64,000 nt of DNA from Ignavibacteria bacterium (GTDB lineage Bacteria > Bacteroidota > Ignavibacteria > Ignavibacteriales > Ignavibacteriaceae). Position numbers and translations under genes: made by a program. The stretch spans positions 124,001 to 188,000 of the forward strand of contig JAUXVN010000013.1 in NCBI GenBank assembly GCA_030684555.1, in the 5' to 3' direction. Position 1 is the first letter of the stretch; the number at the start of each line of letters is the position of its first letter. Below, piece by piece: positions 9,105 to 17,166 of this stretch. A model generated the notes under the pieces. The model saw nothing but the letters and a program-made list of their open reading frames with translations. It searched no databases and had not been told where the DNA came from.

Positions 9105-10153
9105 TTTAGTACCCTCTCATTTAACATTTCTTGAATTTTCCCATAAACCATTTGAGGTAACATTTTTTTACCGCAATTAAAATGGGAAAGGGGACAACTT
9201 CTGTGTCCATGGATCCCGCACGGTTTACAATCCAATTCATCGTAGCTAACGTAACAACTTTTTTCATTATATGGATAAAATCCAAATCCCGGTTGAGTTG
9301 AACAATATATTGTTAAAACGGGAATATCGGCACTCATCCCGAAATGTGTCGGTGCGCTGTCGTTAGTTACTAATAAATTTACTTTTTCCAAAAAACATAT
9401 CGTCTCAACAATTGATAACTGTCCTGCGAAATTAATACAATTTGATCCAACTTTACTAACAATTTGGTCGCACAAATCTTTTTCATTTTCAGAACCGATT
9501 AATATGCAATCATAATTGTTATTGGCACATTTTTGAATTACCTCAATCAATTGATCTATCGGGTATTGTTTAGTAAACCATTCGGTACCCGGTGCAAAAA
9601 CAATTTTTATCTTCGTACTATCAAAGTTATTAAAAATAGTCGGGATTTTACTTTTTACATCTTCAGAATAAGTTACTTCGGGTTTTAACGATTTAAAATT
9701 GTAAGCTTCCGCGTCTTTTAAAAAAGCGAATAATCGCTCGATTTCATGGGAATTAAATTTATAACCAATTAAATTTTTAAATACATACGGAAACTCTGAA
9801 TTATCAAATCCATATGTTTCCCGTACATTTGTAAAAAGTGTTAACAATGCACTTCTTAATGAGCGATGCGGAGTATAAACTTTTGAATAATTATTTTTTC
9901 TAAGTTCTTTTGCAAATTTTATTAAACTGAAAATCGATTTATGACGGTGAGATTTATCGAGAATAAATACATCATTTACTGAGGCAGAGGCTACAAAAAG
10001 TGAAGCAGTTTTGGCAGTTGTAACTACATCAATTAAATAGTTTAAATTTTCTTCTTTTAATTTTTGAAGAAATGGAAGAGTTAAAACTGCATCTCCTATG
10101 AACGCAGTTTGAATTACCAAAATCCTCTTCGATGATGAGTTTAATACTTCCAT
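9092..10153 (-). CDS. Glycosyltransferase family 9 (heptosyltransferase-like)
   Basis: Likely transfers a heptose or similar sugar from an ADP-sugar to lipopolysaccharide core. The GT9 fold is seen in RILVIQTAFIGDAVLTLPFL near the N-terminus, FAPGTEWFTKQYP mid-protein, and the donor-site segment LLVTNDSAPTHFGMSADIPVLTIY in the second half. The length of 353 is normal. The C-terminal part has a Cys cluster (CKPCGIHGHRSCPLSHFNCGK), which is often seen in WaaF-type proteins. The start overlaps the 3' end of the acyltransferase gene by 13 bases. Acceptor specificity cannot be read from sequence. Confidence 0.92.
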   Translation of the reverse strand: MEVLNSSSKRILVIQTAFIGDAVLTLPFLQKLKEENLNYLIDVVTTAKTASLFVASASVNDVFILDKSHRHKSIFSLIKFAKELRKNNYSKVYTPHRSLRSALLTLFTNVRETYGFDNSEFPYVFKNLIGYKFNSHEIERLFAFLKDAEAYNFKSLKPEVTYSEDVKSKIPTIFNNFDSTKIKIVFAPGTEWFTKQYPIDQLIEVIQKCANNNYDCILIGSENEKDLCDQIVSKVGSNCINFAGQLSIVETICFLEKVNLLVTNDSAPTHFGMSADIPVLTIYCSTQPGFGFYPYNEKSCYVSYDELDCKPCGIHGHRSCPLSHFNCGKKMLPQMVYGKIQEMLNERVLKLQK

Positions 10154-11010
10154 CTTTTATGCATCCAAAACCACTGATCGGGGTATTTTCTAATTAGAGA
10201 TTCGAGATATTTATAATGCCTTTGAGTTAACTCAAGGACTTTATCATCATATTTTTCAGGAAGATTATCTTTACTTATTTCAACAAATTCAATATCATAA
10301 TTTAAATCTTCTTGACGAACAGCAATTGCATATAACATATTCGCACCTGTTTTAATTGCAAGAGCTGCTGGACCGGCAAACGAAGCAGTTTCAACGCCCA
10401 TAAATTTTATACGTGGACCGTCTTTTGGACCTCTTTGATCAGCTACTAACGCTGCAACTTTTTTTTCTTTAAGTGTAACTACAATATTTCTGATAGATAC
10501 ACCAAGTGGAACAATTACATTTAAGTAACGGGTTCTCATTTTATTCATCCAGTCATCAACCAAAATATTTCGCTGTTGTTTAGCTGCAACGTAAAAGGGG
10601 GTGTTGACAAGAACACTCAGCATCATCGCACCAATTTCCCAATTAGCAAAGTGAGCGGAGAGTAAAACTATTCCTTTATTTTCTTGATGTTTTTTGTGAA
10701 AAAGTTCAGGATTCTTTAATCTTAAAATCGAAAGAAGTTGAGCATCAGAAAGGGAAGGTAAAATAAGAATTTCTACAAGAGTTAAGCTAAACCCATAATA
10801 ACATTTAAAAGCAATTTCATTAATTTTTGTATCATCCCACTCCGGGAAAGCACGTTTTAAATTATCAATTACAACTTCTTTACGAATCGGTAAATAGTTG
10901 AAAAAGAATTTCGCCATATATTTGGCAAATTTACGTGATTTATCAAGTCCGAGTAAACTAAAAAATTTACTGAACATGACAAAAAGCAAGTACTCATATT
11001 TATTTTTCAC
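10141..11010 (-). CDS. lpxL: Lysophospholipid/lipid A acyltransferase family protein
   Basis: LpxL/HtrB-type enzyme that adds a secondary acyl chain to the lipid A precursor at the inner membrane. The HX4E catalytic pair is H120/E125 in SAHFANWE, followed by the RNILVDDWMNKMRTR region and DQRGPKDGPRIKFMGVETA, the usual substrate-binding segment. The length of 289 is normal. It sits directly upstream of and overlaps the GT9 gene, which together suggests a small lipopolysaccharide module. The gene symbol is by family; a minor phospholipid role is possible. Confidence 0.88.
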   Translation of the reverse strand: MKNKYEYLLFVMFSKFFSLLGLDKSRKFAKYMAKFFFNYLPIRKEVVIDNLKRAFPEWDDTKINEIAFKCYYGFSLTLVEILILPSLSDAQLLSILRLKNPELFHKKHQENKGIVLLSAHFANWEIGAMMLSVLVNTPFYVAAKQQRNILVDDWMNKMRTRYLNVIVPLGVSIRNIVVTLKEKKVAALVADQRGPKDGPRIKFMGVETASFAGPAALAIKTGANMLYAIAVRQEDLNYDIEFVEISKDNLPEKYDDKVLELTQRHYKYLESLIRKYPDQWFWMHKRWKY

Positions 11011-11023
11011 AACAAAATTTTAA

Positions 11024-12397
11024 CTAATTAGAAACTACTTTTCTCTGCCAATTATCATCACGTAACTCTCCACGTAATGTAGAGTGTAACAATAGGTAAT
11101 CAGAAAACCCTGTTAAGTCAGCAAAAACAAATTGAACTCCCCCCTCAAGTGAATTATACTGCCATATTTCATAAGGCTTGGAATCTATTTGATTTGGAAA
11201 TCTTTCAATTTCGCTTGGCTCACCGTAAAGTAGAAAAACTCTTCCGCGATCAGTTTTATAACCTTTTTTCTGAAAAGTTGAATATTGAGAATTTGCAATC
11301 TCGGCTCTTTTAAAATAATCTCGTTTATATTCATTTAAAGAAGTAGTTGGATCTTGATCTCGAACTTTCCAAAAATTGAAAAGGAAATTTCTTTTCCCAT
11401 CAATTTCTCTGATCCCTCCCCATTGTTGAATTTCAACTTTTTTTGCTAAATACTTTGATAATTCAAAAACCTCATTCAATTCTTCTTCTCCCATCGAAGC
11501 AAATTCGGAGGCTATAAAATCATTATCCGAAAATGATTGACTAACAGGTTGTGCAATTGAAGGATTATAAATAAATATTTTTTTTGAAGAAGCTAATGAA
11601 ATATTTTGGATAGAATCAGTCAGAATAATTGCTAATGTATAAGTTCCCCCCGGAATTTTCGAAATATTGAGCGCTCCAGCTTCTACAATAGAATGATTTT
11701 TTCTCCCCACATATTTAGTTTTTCTTAAAACAGGATTGTTCTTAACGTCTAACAGTAAATGATCTACTTTGAGTAATTCAGACTTAACTTCTTTATCTAT
11801 ATCATAAAGTTCAGAATAAAAAAAGATAACCGGTAAACCTTCCCCGTAGACAGTTGAAGGATTTGGTATTACCTCGTAGGAGTTTTTATAGAAAACAGAA
11901 TTAACATCAACGGCGCCCTGTTTAATCGATGAAGCCAATTGAATATCACTTAAAGAAAATGATGGTGTATTCGCTTTTGAAACATGGAAAGCAAACTGAT
12001 CTTCGTATTGCAAAGTGGAAGATTCATCACCGCCCGTAAGTTTGCATAAATAATCTCCGAACGGGAGTACAAATGCTAATGTTCCTATTAGACTTTTATT
12101 TTTACCATTTCTTAATGAATCAGAAGCTAACGATCTAAATTTATAATCTTTGCTAATAATTAATGAATCACTCTTAATATCCTTAATGCTGATTGTCAGA
12201 TAACCTTTAACAAAACTATTCCCCTCTTCTTGAATCGGCTGTAACAAGTATTCTGCAAAAGAATAATAGATTTCCAAAAAAGCAGTTTTTTCATCATAAT
12301 TAAATCTTGCGTAATCATAATCAAAAAGAGGCTTTTGAGTTTGGGCTGTTAGAAAAGTATTTATTAAAAGGATGGCGAATAAGAATTTTATTTTCAT
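11024..12397 (-). CDS. GWxTD domain-containing secreted protein
   Basis: A 457-residue protein with a signal peptide (MKIKFLFAILLINTFLTAQ). The C-terminal third holds the GWxTD domain: FWKVRDQDPTTSLNEYKRDYFKR, then a GYKTDRGRVFLLYGEPSEIER stretch and the WQY segment. The naming motif reads GYKTD here instead of GWKTD. The family is frequent in Ignavibacteria, Bacteroidota and Acidobacteria; its function is unknown. The gene begins only about 20 bases after a hairpin terminator, so its promoter must overlap that hairpin or it depends on read-through. Confidence 0.88.
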   Translation of the reverse strand: MKIKFLFAILLINTFLTAQTQKPLFDYDYARFNYDEKTAFLEIYYSFAEYLLQPIQEEGNSFVKGYLTISIKDIKSDSLIISKDYKFRSLASDSLRNGKNKSLIGTLAFVLPFGDYLCKLTGGDESSTLQYEDQFAFHVSKANTPSFSLSDIQLASSIKQGAVDVNSVFYKNSYEVIPNPSTVYGEGLPVIFFYSELYDIDKEVKSELLKVDHLLLDVKNNPVLRKTKYVGRKNHSIVEAGALNISKIPGGTYTLAIILTDSIQNISLASSKKIFIYNPSIAQPVSQSFSDNDFIASEFASMGEEELNEVFELSKYLAKKVEIQQWGGIREIDGKRNFLFNFWKVRDQDPTTSLNEYKRDYFKRAEIANSQYSTFQKKGYKTDRGRVFLLYGEPSEIERFPNQIDSKPYEIWQYNSLEGGVQFVFADLTGFSDYLLLHSTLRGELRDDNWQRKVVSN

Positions 12398-12417
12398 TTT
12401 AAACTCATGTTTCGAAT

Positions 12418-12447
12418 AAAAAAGGCGTCTTTATAAGAAAGACGCCT
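12418..12447 (-). terminator. Rho-independent terminator after the PorV-like gene
   Basis: A 10-bp perfect stem (AGGCGTCTTT with AAAGACGCCT) and a 5-base loop, followed on the minus strand by six T. It lies 25 bases after the stop of the PorV-like gene and ends transcription of the 19983-12472 envelope operon, at least partly. Confidence 0.9.
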
Positions 12448-12471
12448 CATTAGATAAAATATTCAACCAAA

Positions 12472-13494
12472 TTATTGGAGAATTAATTTAACTGTAAAAA
12501 TATGGTTTGAAGTTGGAAAATCTTTTACATCACGGAAAGCGTAATCAAAAACTACACCTAAACCATCTGTAAATTCATAATCTAAACCGGCACCAAAAGT
12601 TACTCCGTAATTTGAAGTGGATGTATTCTTAGTCAAAAGATTATAACCACCGCGTATAAAGAAAGTTTTTGCGAATCCATATTCCAAACCAAGTTTTAAC
12701 TCATCTTCAAATGAATTATTATTTACAAATGTACCACCAACAAGAATGTTGTTTGTAGAATTGATATCATAATTATAAGAAGCACTTAGTCCAAAGTAAC
12801 TTGGAATCTGGAATTCTTCTGATGTTGCTTCGTATGAACCTGAAGGTGATCCCGGTTGAGATTGTGGGATACCGGTTTTCACTTGTAAATCTTGACCGGT
12901 ATAACGCATATTAGTACCGATATTCTTTACAACAGCACCGATAGCAATATCTTTCGCAAATCGATATTGAACACCAAAATCAAGAGCAAAACCTGTAGCT
13001 GTAGTAGCCATAATGGTTTCACTGATAACTTTTGCATTAACACCGATGGAAACTCTATCTGTAATTACTTTTGAATATGTTAAAGTACCTGTTAAAAATG
13101 AAGGTGAATACATTGCACCGGTACCGTCAGGTGCATCAGCCGTTGTGACAGCTATTTGACCAATATCAAAAGTTTTAAAACTAAGTCCAACCGAACCGAT
13201 ATCTCCAAGTGATGTACTTACAGCAAAGTAAGAAATATTAATATCGGCAATGTAGGACATATAACTGAACATACCTTCGCTTCTAGGAACAATATCCAAA
13301 CCGGCAGGATTGTAATAGATAGCTTCCAGACCGGTTAAATTAGAAACAAAAGCTCCAGCAGTAGCAATTCCTCTAGCTCCAACCGGTATCAATAATTGAT
13401 CTGCTCCGGTTGTTCCTTTGCGCGCTACATCACCCGCAAAGCTTAAGGTAGAGAAAATTATCATCAAGAATACTACTGTCATTAATCTTCTCAT
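12472..13494 (-). CDS. PorV/PorQ family outer membrane beta-barrel protein
   Basis: A 340-residue protein with a signal peptide (MRRLMTVVFLMIIFSTLSFA) and a UPF0164/PorV-type start: GADQLLIPVGARGIATAGAFVSN, then GLEAIYYNPAGLDI. It ends in an amphipathic strand pattern (FDYAFRDVKDF, HIFTVKLILQ). PorV is the outer membrane shuttle that receives type IX secretion substrates; this family also includes related barrels of unknown job. It is encoded 71 bases downstream of a large T9SS-type secreted protein, after a GC-rich hairpin, which fits a role with that cargo. Confidence 0.85.
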   Translation of the reverse strand: MRRLMTVVFLMIIFSTLSFAGDVARKGTTGADQLLIPVGARGIATAGAFVSNLTGLEAIYYNPAGLDIVPRSEGMFSYMSYIADINISYFAVSTSLGDIGSVGLSFKTFDIGQIAVTTADAPDGTGAMYSPSFLTGTLTYSKVITDRVSIGVNAKVISETIMATTATGFALDFGVQYRFAKDIAIGAVVKNIGTNMRYTGQDLQVKTGIPQSQPGSPSGSYEATSEEFQIPSYFGLSASYNYDINSTNNILVGGTFVNNNSFEDELKLGLEYGFAKTFFIRGGYNLLTKNTSTSNYGVTFGAGLDYEFTDGLGVVFDYAFRDVKDFPTSNHIFTVKLILQ

Positions 13495-13528
13495 GTTTTT
13501 AAATCTCCTTTTTTATACTTAAAATTTG

Positions 13529-13552
13529 GCGGCGGTTTTAAGTAACCGCCGC
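13529..13552 (-). terminator. GC-rich hairpin between the 1187-residue protein gene and the PorV-like gene
   Basis: A perfect 9-bp inverted repeat (GCGGCGGTT / AACCGCCGC) with a 6-base loop, 14 bases after the stop of the 13566-17129 gene. The following minus-strand sequence has only a weak T-run, so it may be a partial terminator or an mRNA-stabilising element that sets the ratio of the two products. Confidence 0.6.
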
Positions 13553-13565
13553 ACAATTCGTTAAA

Positions 13566-16500
13566 TTAGAATCGTTGAATTTGCTTCTGAGGCATAATTA
13601 CAGAGAATTTAAGAATCTTTTCTCCATAACCAGGCGAACTAACAATTGCCAAGTAGAAACCGGAAGCAATTCTCAAACCGGATTCATTATTGAGATCCCA
13701 TCGTAAGAATGGGCTCGTCTGAGAAGATTTATCAGCAGTTGTCATAGTTCTAATTAACATTCCGGATAATGAATAAACCTTAATCGTCACTTCTTCAGGT
13801 AAGTTAGAGAATGTGATGAAAGGTTCATCGGCCTTTCCATTGTTATAACTGGTTGCCGGATTGTATGCAAATAAAGGATTTGGGAATACGTTAACTTTAT
13901 TAAATAAGTCTTTCTTCTCTGCTTCTGAAAGCGCACCTTTATAATTAGTAGAGAACGTGAACTTGTCAGCTTCTGTGTATGGATATTCCGCAACTGGTAT
14001 TTTCAAAACATCACCTGGAGTAAAAAAATCGGTCTTATTCAATCTCTGAAATCCTACAACATATAGAGCATTAAATAATTGCGATTTCGCTATATTAGTA
14101 TCAACTGTTATACCAGAAGGCGGGTTCCAACCTCTATTTATATCCGCCCAGACGGTTGAATCACTAAAAACACCACCGGTATACTCAAGATGACTACCAT
14201 CTGCTTTATAGTCTGAATCAAAAATAATGATGACTTCGGAAGATCTATTTAAACTAGTGTCTGGATCCCAGATTCCATCAGGAGTTCCACCGTAACTTTT
14301 TCTAGCCTCAATAAATGCAACAGCTAATTGACGTTCTTCGTTGTACCTCGAATCAACAACCCATGCTGTGAAAGGGACATCAACAAATCCTACACCTAAC
14401 TGTCCAATCTCACCTTTTCCCACAGTATCAGTGGCTGCAACACCGGCAGCATAGCGGTAAATACCAAGTGGAGCTGTTAATCCTGAACCAATAAATCCAT
14501 TTAGATAACGATATGCTTTACCGGCATTCGGTGCACCGAATCTCAATTCTACTTTTCTCAATCGGTCAGCAGTTGTTTGTTTAGTTGTTTTAGGTGAAGC
14601 AAAATTTTTCGGGACAGGAATAGTAGTACTCCCGGGGATATCACTTCCTACATAATAAGCACCTGTACCGGTCACAGCAGTAAAATTAGTATACCAGCGT
14701 GGTTTTGTAGATGTATATGTCATATCAGTAAGTTCACCTAAAGCTGGAGAAACAGGTTTAACTTTAGGAATAAAGCCTTCATAAACGATTCCGGCATATT
14801 TTGTTGTATCGAAATCATATGTATCAGAAGAATCAATTAAAACAACATTTTTAGTTGTATTTTTTAATGACCAATATGTACCATAATTAGTCGGATTCTT
14901 TTTATTCTTGAATTCGATACTATAATTGTCACCGGTAAGATTTTCGTTATTCACGATAACATATTTTACAGCTCCGTTTGAGAAACCTGCAGCCATATTA
15001 GCAGAGCCGGTTTCATTAGCGGGAGCAAATAAATCTTTACCGAACGTAACAGGAACAATTGCGGTTTCATATTCTTCAAGTCCACCGCCAGTAGAGTCAG
15101 CGTAATCACCTAAACGACCGGCTCCAACAGATTTTGGAAAGCGATTTAAAGAATCTTTATGAAAAATCACCTGATGATTTAATGTATAAGTTGTTACGGT
15201 ATAGTAATATTCTTTTCCTTTTACAAATGGACCATCGGTGAAAGGATCTTTTTTAAGTCTCACCTTAATTCTTCCTTTTACAGGATCGGCATAAACCGCA
15301 GAATCAAGTTTATTTTCTGTAGGAGCTTCAGTTCTTACTAAATCAAGACCGCCATTACCTACTAAAGTATAGTAATTGTTAATTGAATCTTTTATATCGT
15401 AGTTAGCAATTTCTTTGGAAGTCTCTAAGCCAGCAATGCTTGGCAATTTAGCATTTGTTCTATAGGCTGTTACATAATAACCTTGAACTCTTCTATCTAT
15501 GTCCAAAACTGTATCAATTGCTTGATATGAAACTTGCTCGTTTGTAGCCCATGTCAAATCAATAAAATCTGCACCTGTATTAACCTCAACTTTTACCGGA
15601 GGTGGAGGTGGAGGTGAAGGGAAATTTGAGTCAAACAATAATTGAGCTATTTTGGAATAATTTTTTGTCAAAGAAACAGAATTCAACGCATTAGTGCCTC
15701 TTCCGACAACATAAGCCACAAAAATATCAACCGGTTGATCTTTTAATAATTGAAAAGGACCTGTGTTTGACATTTGTCTTTGGTCTGTTTCAAGGCTATT
15801 AATCCAACCTGTAGAAGTAACAGGGTCACCGGAATAGAAAAATCTATTATCAATTCCTGTAGGGTTAACTCCGCCAAGAACTGTTCCGAATGCCCAAGTC
15901 GCAGGATCAAGCGGATTACCTAATTTGTCATATCCAAGCATATAATTTCTTGCTTCTTGACGTGTATTTGGATCACCTAAGGTGGCGTGACTTTGCATGT
16001 AATGTACGAACGATGAAAGTCCAACATTCTTTGCGCCAGGAATTTTAGCCACCCTACGTACCTGCCCCTGAACATTATGAGCAGTATCAATTGGAGTATC
16101 AACTCCTTCATCGTATACACCATTTCCGTTTACATCAGTGAATGTAACCCCTGGAATATAAGTAATAGGTCCCTGGAAAAAGTCAATTAAAAATGAAGGC
16201 GGATTATTGCGAAAGTCTCCATCGTCGCCATTATTATAAACGTATCCAGCATCTAAACCTGCTGTATCCGCTTTTGGGTAACCTGAAAATGATTGTGGAG
16301 CATCACAACCAACTAAGTCATCGTATGCATCACCTAAATCAGGATCAGCCCAAACACCGAGATAAACAGAATCAATTACATTTGCAACTTTTCCGGTATT
16401 AACGATACTATATCTTATAAAGATCATATTACCGACAACACCTTTAGAATTGAATGCAAAAACTGTTTGACGAATTTCAATCCCCTGCGGGTCAACATCG

Positions 16501-17129
16501 TTGAAACGTCTTAATGCCGGATCAGTTCCATCATTATAGACACACCAAACGGTCTCATCACCTAAAAGATCAGGGCGGTCTTCATCACGGTCCCATTTTC
16601 CGTTACCGTTTTTATCAACCGGATTATAAACTCCGTCACCATCTCCGTCATAATAATAAGCACCAAGATCAACCGCATCTTTCCACTCAGTCCAACTTGC
16701 ACTAAAATCGCCGTCAGTTTGTCTGATGATATAAAGTTGAGCTCGTGGATCATTACGACCGGAAGCAACTGTACCGGGGACATAATCTTGAATACGGGAT
16801 GCAGATGCAACAGCATTAGCCCACATTCTGCCATCTGTGACACCACTTAGGAAAAACCCGCCGGAATATAGAAATACTTTTTTATTTATTTTTCCGCCGG
16901 CGGTCTCACCGCCAATAGCCACATCGGCTAAAACACCTAATCTATTTAATGGCAGATCAACATTGTTAATATTCATACGATACGCATCTTTTTCTTTTAG
17001 CAATGATTTGTTTGCCTTTGATTTTCCTTTATTACTCTTATCCCCTTCAGCGTTTCCTGTTGTTAAAAAACTGAAACTTATCAAGAGAACGAGTAAAGTT
17101 CTTGATAACACTAAAAATTTATTTTTCAT
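13566..17129 (-). CDS. Large secreted protein with EF-hand-like loops and T9SS sorting domain
   Basis: A 1187-residue protein with a signal peptide (about 1-28). Acidic calcium-loop-like repeats occur at 161-166 (DGDGDG), 172-184 (DKNGNGKWDRDED) and again near 331-345 (DVNGNGVYDEGVD). A run of prolines (SPPPPPP) near residue 505 precedes a fibronectin-like stretch (FIDLTWATNE). The C-terminus is a type A sorting-like domain: NVFPNPL, then ITFSNLPEEVTIKVYSLSG, MLIRTM, RWDL and GLRIASGFYLAIV. No catalytic motif was recognised. It sits 37 bases downstream of a TonB receptor gene and upstream of a PorV-like gene, a triad that suggests a surface-exposed partner of the receptor. Confidence 0.85.
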   Translation of the reverse strand: MKNKFLVLSRTLLVLLISFSFLTTGNAEGDKSNKGKSKANKSLLKEKDAYRMNINNVDLPLNRLGVLADVAIGGETAGGKINKKVFLYSGGFFLSGVTDGRMWANAVASASRIQDYVPGTVASGRNDPRAQLYIIRQTDGDFSASWTEWKDAVDLGAYYYDGDGDGVYNPVDKNGNGKWDRDEDRPDLLGDETVWCVYNDGTDPALRRFNDVDPQGIEIRQTVFAFNSKGVVGNMIFIRYSIVNTGKVANVIDSVYLGVWADPDLGDAYDDLVGCDAPQSFSGYPKADTAGLDAGYVYNNGDDGDFRNNPPSFLIDFFQGPITYIPGVTFTDVNGNGVYDEGVDTPIDTAHNVQGQVRRVAKIPGAKNVGLSSFVHYMQSHATLGDPNTRQEARNYMLGYDKLGNPLDPATWAFGTVLGGVNPTGIDNRFFYSGDPVTSTGWINSLETDQRQMSNTGPFQLLKDQPVDIFVAYVVGRGTNALNSVSLTKNYSKIAQLLFDSNFPSPPPPPPVKVEVNTGADFIDLTWATNEQVSYQAIDTVLDIDRRVQGYYVTAYRTNAKLPSIAGLETSKEIANYDIKDSINNYYTLVGNGGLDLVRTEAPTENKLDSAVYADPVKGRIKVRLKKDPFTDGPFVKGKEYYYTVTTYTLNHQVIFHKDSLNRFPKSVGAGRLGDYADSTGGGLEEYETAIVPVTFGKDLFAPANETGSANMAAGFSNGAVKYVIVNNENLTGDNYSIEFKNKKNPTNYGTYWSLKNTTKNVVLIDSSDTYDFDTTKYAGIVYEGFIPKVKPVSPALGELTDMTYTSTKPRWYTNFTAVTGTGAYYVGSDIPGSTTIPVPKNFASPKTTKQTTADRLRKVELRFGAPNAGKAYRYLNGFIGSGLTAPLGIYRYAAGVAATDTVGKGEIGQLGVGFVDVPFTAWVVDSRYNEERQLAVAFIEARKSYGGTPDGIWDPDTSLNRSSEVIIIFDSDYKADGSHLEYTGGVFSDSTVWADINRGWNPPSGITVDTNIAKSQLFNALYVVGFQRLNKTDFFTPGDVLKIPVAEYPYTEADKFTFSTNYKGALSEAEKKDLFNKVNVFPNPLFAYNPATSYNNGKADEPFITFSNLPEEVTIKVYSLSGMLIRTMTTADKSSQTSPFLRWDLNNESGLRIASGFYLAIVSSPGYGEKILKFSVIMPQKQIQRF

Positions 17130-17166
17130 TTTAATTCCCTTATTTAATGATATACTGTTAATTTAA

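Noticed and set aside
15598-15622. Short GGTGGA tandem repeat
   Set aside because: It codes for the proline run in the secreted protein; not an independent repeat element.
16885-16905. CCGCCGGCGG palindrome, also seen near 55468
   Set aside because: Both lie in coding sequence at Gly/Ala codons and are not accompanied by other repeat structure.
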